Shown: positions 33,916-42,453, counted from the first letter of the stretch. The stretch: DNA of 64,000 nt from Alistipes excrementigallinarum (GCA_019112825.1 DXIP01000023.1:62001-126000), one strand, 5' to 3'. Made by a program: numbers and translations. The notes: a model not told the origin generated them from the sequence alone.

Positions 33916-34905
33916 TTATCCTTCGGCGCCGGCCGTGAGCAACAGTTCGACGATCTCCGAAAAGCCGCGTTCTCCGGCATAGTAGAGCGCAGTGTGCTGG
34001 AGGTTGTCTGCCGCATTGACTTCGGCATGACGCTTCACAAGCAGGCGCACTATTTCGTTGTTCCCGGCACGTGCCGCCATGAGCAGGGCCGTTTCGCCCA
34101 CCCCGTTGCGGGCATCGATCGACGCTCCAGCCCCGAGCAGTCTCTCCACGAGGAAGCGATTGCCCGCTTGTGCCGCCCAATGCAGCGGCGTTGTCCCGTC
34201 GGGCAGCGGACGGTTGGCATCGGCTCCGGCGTCGAGGAGCATCCGGGCAATGTGCAGATTACCGCGTCCGCACGCCACCAGCAACGGTGTTTCGCCCGCA
34301 TCGTTCGGCGCATCGAGTTGCGCTTTCGAGTCCGCGAGCAGTGTACGCACGACCTCGGCCTGATCGTTGTAGACCGCCTGGTGCAGCGGCGTGTTGCCTT
34401 CGGCATCACGGCTGTCCGTCGCGTCGGATCCGTTTTGGCTCAGCCGTGCCACCACCTCCGTCAGCCCGTGTACCGTGGCGTAGTCCAGAGCGCGGTGTCC
34501 CGTCTGGTCCGTAGCCTCGGTATCGGCACCGCGGTCAATCAACCACAGCGCGGCACCCGTGCGTCGGTTCTCCACGAGCCGCATCAGCGGCGTGCAGCCC
34601 TCCCGGTCGGCGGCATCCGGTTCGGCCCCGGCATCGAGGAGAAGGGCCAGAATCTCGCGATTGCCCTTTCGGGCGGCGGCGTGGAGCGGCGTTTCGCCCC
34701 GGTTGTTTACCAACGAGGCATCGGCTCCCTTATCCAGCAGCAGCACCGCCAAATCCCGGTATCCTTCGCGGCAGACGTAATGGAGCGCCGTATTGCCCTC
34801 GGCATCGCGCCGGTTGAGGTCGATGCCGCCCCGTTCGAGGAGGATTTTTACGATGTTTTTCTGCCCGTTGCGGCAGGCGTTCAGAAAGGTCTGGAAGGTA
34901 TCCAT
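33916..34905 (-). CDS. ankyrin-repeat protein
   Basis: A 329-residue protein built almost entirely of about ten ankyrin repeats (TPLHxAA...G, e.g. GNTALHYVCREG, GETPLHAAARKGNREILALLLDAGA, GTTPLHWAAQAG, GETALLMAARAG). There is no signal peptide, catalytic domain or extra end domain, so it is a protein-binding scaffold or inhibitor. It lies 10 bases downstream of a second, larger ankyrin gene. Tandem ankyrin genes of different length suggest partners or targets that differ between the two. Confidence 0.92.
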   Translation of the reverse strand: MDTFQTFLNACRNGQKNIVKILLERGGIDLNRRDAEGNTALHYVCREGYRDLAVLLLDKGADASLVNNRGETPLHAAARKGNREILALLLDAGAEPDAADREGCTPLMRLVENRRTGAALWLIDRGADTEATDQTGHRALDYATVHGLTEVVARLSQNGSDATDSRDAEGNTPLHQAVYNDQAEVVRTLLADSKAQLDAPNDAGETPLLVACGRGNLHIARMLLDAGADANRPLPDGTTPLHWAAQAGNRFLVERLLGAGASIDARNGVGETALLMAARAGNNEIVRLLVKRHAEVNAADNLQHTALYYAGERGFSEIVELLLTAGAEG

Positions 34906-34915
34906 AGCGTTGATT

Positions 34916-36445
34916 TCAGACGTGTTTCAGCAAAAATTTCACAAGCGACTCGTTGTTGCTGCGCTGGGCAATGTCGAGCGGCGTGCGCCCCTCATTGTCG
35001 GCGGCCGAGACATCGGGCCGCCCGAAGTCGAAGAGCAGTTCGGCTGCCTGCCGTGCCGCCGCATGCGTGTAGCCCTCGGCCGCATAGTGCAGCACGGTAC
35101 GTCCTTCGTTGTCCGTGGCACAGGGGTCGGCGCCGGCTTCCAGCAGCCGTTCCAGCATCTCCGGCTGATACGGCCCGGCGCTGTGCGGGCCCAGCAGATG
35201 CATCAAGGCCGTGCGGCCCATCGCATCGCGGGCATTCACCTCGACCTTTTGTTTCAGCAGTCGCCGCAAGGTCCAGATGGCCAGTTCGTAATCATCGTGC
35301 TGGCACACCAGCATAAGGGCCCGTTCGTCTTTCTCCGTCTGTGGGGCATCGGGGTGCCATCCCCGCTCTTCGAAGAGCTCCATGAGCGGCGCAAACCGCT
35401 CCATGCCGTCCGAGACACGGCATCCCTGCTCAATCCATACGGCAAACGGAGCCATTCCCTTTGTCGTTCGCCGGTCGGGGTCGGCACCGGCCCGGAGCAG
35501 CATTGCCGCGATTTCAGTCTCGCCCCACTCCAGCGCGCAGACCAACGGCGTTTTGCCCGTCCAGTCGCTCATTCCGCGGTCGTCGCACTCCGCATTGAGA
35601 TCGACCCCTGCCTGCAGCAGGGCCTCCAGCGCTTTCCGGTCCTTTTTGCGCAGCGTCTGGAAGAGGCTCATCCCGCCGGTCTCCATGGTGAGTTCATCGA
35701 ACGGGTCCCCGCCCGAGAGCAGGGCGCCCACCCATTGGGCTCCGCCCTCCATGGCGAGGTCAAACGGACGTCGGCCGGCCGAATTTTTCTCGTCGGGGTC
35801 GATCTGCCCGCTGTGGAGCAGCAGTGCCGCCGTTGCATAACAGCGCATCTGTTCCGCCCGGAGCTCCTCCAACTCCTCGCGGGCTTCCCGCTGCTGTTTC
35901 TCCGAGACCCACCGTTCGCCGAAGCTGGCGATAAAACGCTCCTTGCCGGCGATCTCCCGTGCGGTATCGGCGGCGCGCCGGCAGAGGTTGTGCAGGGCAT
36001 TGTCGCCGTAGCTGTTCGCGGAGTCGAGCCGCTGTCCGGAGTCGATTAGCACAGCGGCCATCGCGTGGTGACGGTTTTGCACGGCCTCGAGCAGCGCCGT
36101 CGTGCCGCGAGCCGAACGCGGAAGGTTCGCGCCGCGATTCAGCAGAAGCCGTGCCGCCGCGGCAATCTGTTCTTCCTCTGCGGCCACCCTGCTGCGGCGC
36201 GAGGCCAGACGGAAGAGGGGCGTGTGTCCCTCCGTGTCGCGGTCGTTCACTCCGGCCCCGCGGTCGAGCAGCGAAGCAATGGCCTCGCAGTCGGCGAACT
36301 CCGCTGCAATATGCAGCGACGTGCGGCTGTAGTTCTCCTCGTCGCGTGCGTCGGTCGGAATCTCGGCAAGGAGTTGTCGCCGGCGCTCCTCCTTTGCAGG
36401 GTTCGGATAGTAATAAAGGTCGTAGAGTTCCCGGAGCGGTGTCAT
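34916..36445 (-). CDS. large ankyrin-repeat protein
   Basis: A 509-residue ankyrin protein. Repeats are clear at 35-105 (RTSLHIAAEFADCEAIASLLDRGAG, GHTPLFRLASRR) and through the C-terminus (GKTPLVCALEWGETEIAAMLLRAGAD, GRTVLHYAAEG, GRTPLDIAQRSNN), interrupted by a less regular helical insert near 150-215 (ASFGERWVSEKQQREAREELEEL). Its ATG overlaps the stop of the TPR-like gene by four bases. No enzymatic motif; a binding protein. The insert may form a distinct site. Confidence 0.9.
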   Translation of the reverse strand: MTPLRELYDLYYYPNPAKEERRRQLLAEIPTDARDEENYSRTSLHIAAEFADCEAIASLLDRGAGVNDRDTEGHTPLFRLASRRSRVAAEEEQIAAAARLLLNRGANLPRSARGTTALLEAVQNRHHAMAAVLIDSGQRLDSANSYGDNALHNLCRRAADTAREIAGKERFIASFGERWVSEKQQREAREELEELRAEQMRCYATAALLLHSGQIDPDEKNSAGRRPFDLAMEGGAQWVGALLSGGDPFDELTMETGGMSLFQTLRKKDRKALEALLQAGVDLNAECDDRGMSDWTGKTPLVCALEWGETEIAAMLLRAGADPDRRTTKGMAPFAVWIEQGCRVSDGMERFAPLMELFEERGWHPDAPQTEKDERALMLVCQHDDYELAIWTLRRLLKQKVEVNARDAMGRTALMHLLGPHSAGPYQPEMLERLLEAGADPCATDNEGRTVLHYAAEGYTHAAARQAAELLFDFGRPDVSAADNEGRTPLDIAQRSNNESLVKFLLKHV

Positions 36446-36945
36446 CGGTCAATCGTTTTGAGCAGGTTTTCAAGGTGTTTGTATCGGTGCCCGAGGCGGG
36501 CGGCAATCGTCCGAACCTCCTCGCAGCGACCCAGTCGGAAGGCCGCCTCGGCCCGCAGGCGGAGGATCAGCGTGAGGGCATCGTCGCGCGGTGTCTCGGG
36601 CAGCAGCGGACAGCGGGGCAATTCACCGTCGGTATCCCAGCGGCGGAAAGCTTCTGGAAGTTGCCGGCGCGGAGCGGACGTAACACCCGGCCCGGAGATT
36701 CCGGCAGACTGGATGTCGAGCAACCGTTCGGACTCTGCGAGCAGCCGGTAGCTCTCTTCGTACCACTCTACATGGAAGCAGCACAGAGCCTGGTTGTAGC
36801 GTGTCGGGGCGTCCTCGCGTGCGGAGCGCTCGAAGCAGACGTAGGCCATAGGCCACGCTTCGCAGCAGATGCAGGCAACTCCGGCCGCAAAAAGCCGTTC
36901 GGAGTCCGCTCCCGCCATCGGCTGGGCGTTGCCCATCAGTCCCAT
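36442..36945 (-). CDS. small TPR-like protein
   Basis: A 167-residue helical protein. The segment ERLFAAGVACICCEAWPMAYVCFERSA and YNQALCCFHVEWYEESYRLLAESERLL has the spacing of two TPR hairpins, and FRLGRCEEVRTIAARLG near the end fits another. Several cysteines in the first helices are unusual for a cytoplasmic TPR. No signal peptide. It starts about 10 bases after the lipoprotein stop and overlaps the ankyrin gene by four bases. Start taken at MGLMGN; MGNAQP nine bases later is possible. Confidence 0.68.
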   Translation of the reverse strand: MGLMGNAQPMAGADSERLFAAGVACICCEAWPMAYVCFERSAREDAPTRYNQALCCFHVEWYEESYRLLAESERLLDIQSAGISGPGVTSAPRRQLPEAFRRWDTDGELPRCPLLPETPRDDALTLILRLRAEAAFRLGRCEEVRTIAARLGHRYKHLENLLKTIDR

Positions 36946-36955
36946 TTCCGTGCGG

Positions 36956-37642
36956 TTAATTGTCGATGGAGACCTCTCCAGAGGCATTGGCCGTGAAGGC
37001 GACCGTGTAGTAGTTCGTCACGGTGAAGCGTCCCTGGTATTCGGGCGATTCGCTCTCGTCGACGTAGTTCAGTTCGAACTGCACCTGCATTTGCTTCGAC
37101 TCCGCGCGGTACTCCTCGCTGTGGTTCCAGCGGTCGACGCTGCTCAGCCCCACCGGCCACATCCGGAAACGGAACATCCCGGCCGACTTCAGGGTCAGGT
37201 GTTTGCCCTCCTCGTCGGACATAACCAGAGAGTCTGCCCGTCCGCCGATTTTCTGGAGGTAGTCAAAGTCGATGGCCGCGATGTCGAGCGGCGTCGTGCA
37301 TGCATAAGAGTAGCTCCTGCGGTCGTCCTGCTTCGGACCGTCTGTCGTGAACTTTCCGTTGGTGAGTTGGAACGAAAGATAGTAGTCGTTGTTGTCGGCG
37401 TCGAGGTAGTAGACGTCGATATATGTGAGAATGTTCTCCAGCTGGCGGTCGCGGTTGTCCTCGCGCCACTCCACCGTGTAAATCTTGTATTGCGAGGTGT
37501 CGACGTTCGCTGCAACGAGTTCACGGATTTTGGCAAGTCCCTCGGCGGAGGCCATCGGATAGGTTTCGCCCGACCCGCAGGAGGTCAGTGCCAGCATGGC
37601 CGCACCTGCGGCATAGAGCCATTGGGTGATGATTGCTTTCAT
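36956..37642 (-). CDS. lipoprotein of the accessory cluster
   Basis: A 228-residue lipoprotein with lipobox LALTSC (Cys 22) and GSGE after it. The mature part has beta strands (YDIYTVEWREDNRD-like YKIYTVEW, YYLSFQLTNGKF, MQVQFELNYVDE, FTVTNYYTVAFTANASGEV) that suggest a lipocalin- or immunoglobulin-like fold, and no recognised domain. It follows the 159-residue membrane protein by 27 bases. It is the second outer- or inner-membrane lipoprotein of the cluster; the other is at 31.4 kb. Confidence 0.7.
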   Translation of the reverse strand: MKAIITQWLYAAGAAMLALTSCGSGETYPMASAEGLAKIRELVAANVDTSQYKIYTVEWREDNRDRQLENILTYIDVYYLDADNNDYYLSFQLTNGKFTTDGPKQDDRRSYSYACTTPLDIAAIDFDYLQKIGGRADSLVMSDEEGKHLTLKSAGMFRFRMWPVGLSSVDRWNHSEEYRAESKQMQVQFELNYVDESESPEYQGRFTVTNYYTVAFTANASGEVSIDN

Positions 37643-37669
37643 GGGGTTATGGTTTTTGGTTGGTTTGTT

Positions 37670-38149
37670 TTATCCCAGCAGCGAACGGAAGGCTTCGAAC
37701 TCCTCCTCGGAGTCGAAATAGCGTGTCTCGAAGACGATGTAGTTGTCCGGCGTCTTGACCTTGCACTGGTGCTCCTCTTCGTCGTCCTTCACATACTCGA
37801 TATCGGTCGTAAGGAACGAGCGGTATTCGACCTTTCCCTTCTCGACCTCGGGATAGGTTACGCGCGTGCCGTCGACGGTGATTTTTCCTCCCGCGGCCTT
37901 CAGCGCCCGGGCATTGCGCATGCCCCGCCAAGTGAAGAAGAGCAGCAGCACGCCGCCCGCAATCAGAATGGTCGAGAAGACCGCCGGCGAGAGAATCCGC
38001 AGGTGGCGGATGCGGAGGCCGAAGGGGAAGATGGCGGGAATGACAATCATTCCTGCGCCGAAGGCCAGGTTCGACCATTGGTTCGTAAAGATGCTCGCAG
38101 GCGTGTAGTTGAAGCTCCGCTGGATGCGTTCGAAGGGTTTGTTTTCCAT
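37670..38149 (-). CDS. two-helix membrane protein, first gene of cluster
   Basis: A 159-residue protein with two hydrophobic helices (LAFGAGMIVIPAIFPFGL, near 31-48, and VFSTILIAGGVLLLFFTWRG, near 60-79) and a soluble C-terminal ~75 residues with beta strands (GKITVDGTRVTYPEVEKGKVEYRSFL, NYIVFETRYFDSEEEF), similar in layout to PH-like domain membrane proteins. No family recognised. It starts 33 bases after a TATCTTTG box with the inverted repeat 38198-38233 just upstream, so it is the first gene of the operon. Confidence 0.7.
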   Translation of the reverse strand: MENKPFERIQRSFNYTPASIFTNQWSNLAFGAGMIVIPAIFPFGLRIRHLRILSPAVFSTILIAGGVLLLFFTWRGMRNARALKAAGGKITVDGTRVTYPEVEKGKVEYRSFLTTDIEYVKDDEEEHQCKVKTPDNYIVFETRYFDSEEEFEAFRSLLG

Positions 38150-38181
38150 AAAAGTTACCGGTTGGTCATTTTTTACGGAGA

Positions 38182-38189
38182 CAAAGATA
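38182..38189 (-). promoter_or_regulatory. promoter -7 element of the accessory operon
   Basis: TATCTTTG on the minus strand, 33 bases before the first cluster gene. The region that would hold its -33 element is covered by the inverted repeat 38198-38233. Confidence 0.65.
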
Positions 38190-38197
38190 GCATAAAA

Positions 38198-38233
38198 AAG
38201 CAAAAATATGACCACACGGTCATATTTTTGCTT
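38198..38233. promoter_or_regulatory. 16-bp-arm inverted repeat: terminator and/or operator
   Basis: Arms 38198-38213 and 38218-38233 are perfectly complementary around ACAC; the core is TGACC-N4-GGTCA. On the minus strand the second arm is followed by TTTTTT, so it can terminate the TetR transcript. It also overlaps the -33 region of the cluster promoter and has the symmetry expected of a TetR-family operator, so it may serve as both. Confidence 0.75.
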
Positions 38234-38264
38234 CAATTCGTGAAAAAAGCCGCCGGGAGCCTGC

Positions 38265-38879
38265 TCAGCGCTTCAGCAGCCCGTATATATAGAGGAATCG
38301 CCGGCGGAGAATCCCGACATCGAGCCCTTTGTCGAAGGACATCTGGTATGAGAGACCGATAAAGACCTGTCGGAACAGAGCGGCGGCCTCTTCAATATCT
38401 GTGTCGGCCCGCAGTTCGCCCCGTTCGACACTCCGGGCGATGACGCCGCACCAGAGCCGGAACTCCTTTTCCATCCATTCGTGAAGTTTGCGCTTGCCGT
38501 CGGGATAGTAGAAGAGCACCTGCTGGAAGAGGTGGAAATATCCGGCGTTGGCCAGCTGTCCGGGCATCTCCTCGCGGCGGATATTGCCCAGACGTACAAT
38601 CTCGTCCATGGTGCGCTCGACGCCTTCGATGTATTTGTCGATGAAGTCGCGCAGCGACCCGTCCGAGGGGGCGAATTTGTTCCCGGGGTCCTGGAGGTGG
38701 AAGAGGTAGCGGTCGGCCACGGCGATGAAGAGGTCGAGCTTCGTGGGGTAGTAGTTGAAGATTCCGGTTTTGGTCAGTCCGACGCTGTGGGCAATCATCT
38801 GCAGGCTGACACCCTCGTAGTTCATTGACATGAAGAGTCGCAGGGCATGTTGCAGAATCTCTTCCCGATTGGTTTTCAT
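38265..38879 (-). CDS. TetR-family transcriptional regulator
   Basis: A 204-residue repressor-type protein. The N-terminal helix-turn-helix is clear: EEILQHALRLFMSMNYEGVSLQMIAHSVGLTKTGIFNYYPTKLDLF contains the TetR signature up to the YxxK/F-Y-P turn. The C-terminal ~130 residues are helical and bind an unknown ligand. It lies at the head of the accessory cluster, 115 bases before its first gene, separated by a perfect inverted repeat, so it probably controls the cluster (inference). A -7 box (38902-38909) is its own promoter. Confidence 0.92.
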   Translation of the reverse strand: MKTNREEILQHALRLFMSMNYEGVSLQMIAHSVGLTKTGIFNYYPTKLDLFIAVADRYLFHLQDPGNKFAPSDGSLRDFIDKYIEGVERTMDEIVRLGNIRREEMPGQLANAGYFHLFQQVLFYYPDGKRKLHEWMEKEFRLWCGVIARSVERGELRADTDIEEAAALFRQVFIGLSYQMSFDKGLDVGILRRRFLYIYGLLKR

Positions 38880-38901
38880 GCTTGTCTGGCGTTTGTGATT
38901 C

Positions 38902-38909
38902 CAAAGATA
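38902..38909 (-). promoter_or_regulatory. promoter -7 element of TetR gene
   Basis: TATCTTTG on the minus strand, 23 bases before the start codon; no copy of the 38198-38233 palindrome is seen here. Confidence 0.6.
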
Positions 38910-39260
38910 CAAGCTAATTCGGGGAAAAACGAAAATCCGTACGATTTTTCTGCGCGGTTTCCGGAGGGTCGCCCCCTCACACTCTGCCGGAGCGTTGGAG
39001 CGTTGGGGCGTTGGGGTACCGGGGCGTCGGAGCGCCGGGTGGGCCGGCCTTACTGTCGGCCCGATTCCGAATCGCGCAATCGGTTGCGAAGGATTACTCC
39101 GGCGCGCAGCAGGAGCAGCGAGAGAAGCAAAAGCATGGTCGGGTCGGTTGTTTCTTAAGACGGAAGGATGGTCGGACCGGCTCGGTCGGGATACGGCATC
39201 CCTGCCGGACCCGGCGGGGGCAATCTGCCGGGCGTGAGCTGCGGGAGCCGGTCTCGGAAT
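38910..39260. other. intergenic, no gene seen
   Basis: About 350 bases with several G+C-rich short direct repeats around 38990-39050 (GGAGCGTTGG, GGGGCGTTGGGGTACC, GGAGCGCCGGG). Frames crossing it are low-complexity. No tRNA or recognised regulatory element. It marks the right edge of the accessory region. Confidence 0.6.
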
Positions 39261-39298
39261 AGAAAACACCCGCCTGGGCGGATTGCTCGGGCGGGTGT
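39261..39298 (-). terminator. terminator of lipoprotein gene at 39.5 kb
   Basis: ACACCCGCC (39266-39274) pairs with GGCGGGTGT (39290-39298); on the minus strand TTTTCTATT follows. It lies ~160 bases past the stop. Confidence 0.7.
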
Positions 39299-39455
39299 CG
39301 GTGAAGCCGTGAGGCTTCCTGGAATAAATCGTTCATGCCGCCGGTTCCGGCCCTGAAGTCCCTGCCGTTTTAAAATACTCGATTAAATACCCCCTTGTCC
39401 CTTTGGCGAGGGGACCTCGAACGGCCGGTTCCCGGCGGCTGAAACGATTTTCTGT

Positions 39456-40541
39456 TCAGGCTACAATCTTGACCTTGAGGTCGGTGTAGAGCACTCCCGA
39501 GCGTACGTGGAAGAGATACTCCCGTCCCTCGGCAATGTCTGTGTCGGTCACGCGCACCGTGATGCGGTTGCGGGTCCCCGCGAGTTCGAGCTGCGTCTTG
39601 TCATGGGCCACGAACTCGTAGAGCTCGGGTGCCTCGGGCAGCTCGACGTCGAGCGTGTGTTCGCCCTTGAGCGACATTTCGTAGGTGTGGCCCCGTTCGG
39701 GCAGTGTTCCGGTGCCGGCCTGCGCGGTCTGGTAGTGGAGGCGTACGCCTACCTTCTTGTCGCCCTGCTGCAGCCACCCGGCCACGTAGACCTTCGTGTA
39801 TTCGGCTCCGATGGCGAGGGCGTGCGCCCCCGACGGGAAGGTCTTGAAAGTCATATTCCTGCAGATGAAGTATCCGTGACCGGGTGTAGCTGCAACAAGG
39901 TCCTCAATTTCCGTGAAGACGGGCTCGCCCAGCGCCTTGAGGTCTGCCACCTCGCCCGCATCGGCTATCATATGGGTGTCGCCGCCGTCGAAGTAGTGCT
40001 TCGTGTCGAGGAAGAGGGTTCCGTCGAGGAGCGTGCGTCCGTTGTCGGTGTCATACATCTCGAGCTGCCGCTCCTCACCCGCGCCGGGCTCGGGCTTGGG
40101 GTCGGTGCCGGGTTTGGGCTCCTCCTTCTCCCCGAGCTCGATGCGGATTTCGACCCGCTCGCTCTTCGAAGGCATGAGGGTCCGCGTCTCGGCCCAGATG
40201 TCGTAGTTCTTCTCGTCCTGCTCCTTGTAGACCACGAAGGTGACGGTGCGCTTGCCGCTCGTCAGCCATTTGTCGTAGGCGAAGCGGTACTCCACGTTGC
40301 CGTCGGCCCGGGTTACGGCCACATCGAGCGGCGGCGTGTTGTGCTCCTTCTGGAACTTGGCATAACCCTCCTCGTCGTATATCAGTACGGGCGTTCCGTT
40401 GATGGGCGTACCCTTCTGGTCGCGTACGGAGATTTGCACGACGGCATCCTTCTCCGAGGGTGGAACATCATCCTTCTTGCAGGCGGTCATGAGTGCCGCG
40501 CCTGCCAATATTATTGCGATAAGAATCTGATTCGGTTTCAT
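39456..40541 (-). CDS. lipoprotein with repeated beta domains, unknown function
   Basis: A 361-residue lipoprotein with lipobox ALMTAC (Cys 21), then KKDDVPPSEK. The first ~110 mature residues look like an immunoglobulin-like beta domain (VVQISVRDQKGTPINGTPVLIYDEEG, TVTFVVYKEQDEKNYDIW). A Pro/Gly/Glu linker (GEKEEPKPGTDPKPEPGAGEE, near 145-165) leads to a C-terminal beta-rich part with a His/Tyr-rich segment (FLDTKHYFDGGDTHMIAD) and a CRNM. No enzyme motif recognised. It is likely surface-exposed. The promoter overlaps an inverted repeat upstream (40629-40667). Confidence 0.72.
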   Translation of the reverse strand: MKPNQILIAIILAGAALMTACKKDDVPPSEKDAVVQISVRDQKGTPINGTPVLIYDEEGYAKFQKEHNTPPLDVAVTRADGNVEYRFAYDKWLTSGKRTVTFVVYKEQDEKNYDIWAETRTLMPSKSERVEIRIELGEKEEPKPGTDPKPEPGAGEERQLEMYDTDNGRTLLDGTLFLDTKHYFDGGDTHMIADAGEVADLKALGEPVFTEIEDLVAATPGHGYFICRNMTFKTFPSGAHALAIGAEYTKVYVAGWLQQGDKKVGVRLHYQTAQAGTGTLPERGHTYEMSLKGEHTLDVELPEAPELYEFVAHDKTQLELAGTRNRITVRVTDTDIAEGREYLFHVRSGVLYTDLKVKIVA

Positions 40542-40620
40542 GTGTGTAAATTTTTGGAATGTGTCGGACGTTCGTTTTGCGAACGCTCCCGGACGGTCCG
40601 GGACTGGGCGTTTCCGAATG

Positions 40621-40628
40621 CAAAAGTA
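40621..40628 (-). promoter_or_regulatory. promoter of lipoprotein gene, with inverted repeat
   Basis: TACTTTTG on the minus strand, 80 bases before the start codon. Directly upstream, 11-base arms (40629-40639 and 40657-40667) form an inverted repeat that covers the -33 region; it could also end the transcript of the upstream TPR/HTH gene. Confidence 0.55.
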
Positions 40629-40734
40629 GGGCGTCCGTACCGAAAACCAGTTGCGATACGGACGCCCCAATCTAACACTTTTCAAAAATCGGTGCTGTAA
40701 ATCAGTGTTTTGCGCGAATTCTCCGCGCGGGAAT

Positions 40735-42420
40735 CTAACACCCGCCTGACGGCTGCTCCAAAAGGGCCGTAAAGAGCCCCTTGTGGGGCGAATCCGAGGC
40801 CTTGATGCGTGACTTGAGCCGCGACTTGCGGGCATAGATGTTGGCCACGCTCTCCTCCATGAAGAGGCTGATGACCTGGGGCGAGAAGCCGCCGAAGATG
40901 TAGCAGAGCAGCCGTGCGTCGGCCTCCTTCATGCGGGGGAAGTCGGCCCGCAGCTTCTGCATGGCGCCGTCGTGCGCCTCGTCGACCATCTGTTCGAGCT
41001 CGGCGAGCATCTCGCCGTTCTCGGCAAAGCCGTCGATGAGCTGCTTGACCTGGCGGGCCATGGCGGCCTGTCCCGAGGCGGTGTTCTCGCGCTCGTAGTA
41101 GCTCTTGCCCAGCCGGTCGACAATCTCGAAGCGCGAGGCAATCATGCTGCGCAGCCGCGACTCGGTGTCGTTCCGCTCGACCATGCTCTCGGCTATCTGG
41201 CGGTACTCCTCGCGGGCCTCGCGCAGCAGCTGGAGCGAGCGTCCGTTCCGTTCGCGCTGGAGGCGCATCCGCTGGCGGATGACCATTCCGATGAGTATGA
41301 GCAGCACGAGCAGTGCGGCGACGGCGACCCGTTCGCCCGTGCGGCGGCTCTGCATGCGGTAGTCGGCGAAGGCGGCCTGCTCGCGGAAGTAGTCCTTTTC
41401 AATCATCCCGGCCGAAGTCTGCAGCGCGGTGCGCGTGAGCGAGTCGTTGAGGTAGATGAAGCGGTGGATTTCCCGTGTGGCCTCGGGGTAGCGGCGGGCG
41501 GCCGCCTGCGCGCGGAAGGCAGTGTAGGCCAGCAGCGGAAGCTCCTCGCCGTCGGGGCCCTTCTCCTTGGCCAGTTGCAGGTAGAGCAGTGCGCTGTCGG
41601 GCCGTCCGCGCAGCAGCTGCGTCTGGGCCAGCGTGCAGAAGCCTTCGGGGGTGGTGTCGCGGCGGACCGAGCGCTCGATGCGGCGCAGCAGGTCGGTGGC
41701 GATGGGGTCCCCCTCCGAGAAGATGTGCAGCGTGGCGAAGAAGGCGAGGCTGCGCCGGCGCAGCGTGTCGTCGCCCAGGTCGTCGGCCAGCTCGAGCGCC
41801 ATGGTGCAGTCGCGCCGGGCACGCTGCAGGTCACGCATGCGCAGCGCCGAGGCGGTCATGCCCAGCAGCGCCTCGGTTGTCTCGCGGGGGTGTTCCGAAC
41901 GCATGAAGAGGTCGCGTGCGTCGCGGAAGTAGCGGTAGGCCCGCACGAAGTTGAGCTCCGAGCGGTAGACCTCGCCGATGCGCAGGTAGAGCAGCCCCGT
42001 GTAGTAGGGCTCATCGATGGAGCGCAGCCGCTCCTCGACCTCGAGAAAGAGCCGCAGCGCTCCGGGCTTGTCGCCCCGGCGCAGGTGTTCGCGTCCGCGG
42101 TAGTAGAGCGTCTTGCACTGTCCGTAGAGCTCCTGAGGCCGTTCTCCGTAGTAGCTCCACGCCACCTTGAGCAGCGAGTCATTGTCGGGCGTCGTTTCGG
42201 TGCGGTCGTGCGCTTCGGCCGCGAGCAGCGCATAGCGGGCCCGCAGCGCACGGCTGCGGAGCCGTTCGGCGGGAATCTCCTGCAGAATCTGCAGGACGCT
42301 GTCCGGAGCTGCGGCAACGCGTCGTTCGCAGCGGGCGAGGGTTTCGTTCGTCGTGTTGTCGGAGGTGCATCCGATGAGGGTAACCATCATCAGCAGCCAG
42401 CCGCAAAAGGTCCTTTTCAT
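40735..42420 (-). CDS. TPR regulator with membrane helix and HTH (DUF6377-like)
   Basis: A 561-residue protein of the kind seen widely in Bacteroidota. Signal/lipobox-like start (LMMVTLIGC, Cys 18), then several TPR-type hairpins (about 60-300: SYYGERPQELYGQCKTLYYRGREHL, GLLYLRIGEVYRSELNFVRAYRYFRDAR, DSALLYLQLAKE). A membrane helix (VAVAALLVLLILIGMVI, near 365-381) is followed by a cytoplasmic coiled coil (RQRMRLQRERNGRSLQLLREAREEYRQIAESM) and a C-terminal helix-turn-helix (EADARLLCYIFGGFSPQVISLFMEESVANIYARKSRLKSRIK). It probably couples an envelope signal to transcription; its targets are unknown. It has its own promoter. Confidence 0.82.
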   Translation of the reverse strand: MKRTFCGWLLMMVTLIGCTSDNTTNETLARCERRVAAAPDSVLQILQEIPAERLRSRALRARYALLAAEAHDRTETTPDNDSLLKVAWSYYGERPQELYGQCKTLYYRGREHLRRGDKPGALRLFLEVEERLRSIDEPYYTGLLYLRIGEVYRSELNFVRAYRYFRDARDLFMRSEHPRETTEALLGMTASALRMRDLQRARRDCTMALELADDLGDDTLRRRSLAFFATLHIFSEGDPIATDLLRRIERSVRRDTTPEGFCTLAQTQLLRGRPDSALLYLQLAKEKGPDGEELPLLAYTAFRAQAAARRYPEATREIHRFIYLNDSLTRTALQTSAGMIEKDYFREQAAFADYRMQSRRTGERVAVAALLVLLILIGMVIRQRMRLQRERNGRSLQLLREAREEYRQIAESMVERNDTESRLRSMIASRFEIVDRLGKSYYERENTASGQAAMARQVKQLIDGFAENGEMLAELEQMVDEAHDGAMQKLRADFPRMKEADARLLCYIFGGFSPQVISLFMEESVANIYARKSRLKSRIKASDSPHKGLFTALLEQPSGGC

Positions 42421-42445
42421 GGGTCGGGATGGGTTGGTATGCGGC

Positions 42446-42453
42446 CAAAGGTA
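42446..42453 (-). promoter_or_regulatory. promoter -7 element of TPR/HTH gene
   Basis: TACCTTTG on the minus strand, 26 bases before the start codon. Confidence 0.6.

Noticed and set aside
38910..39260. short frames in the gap right of the TetR gene
   Set aside because: They repeat G+C-rich words, lack start context and have no recognisable fold.
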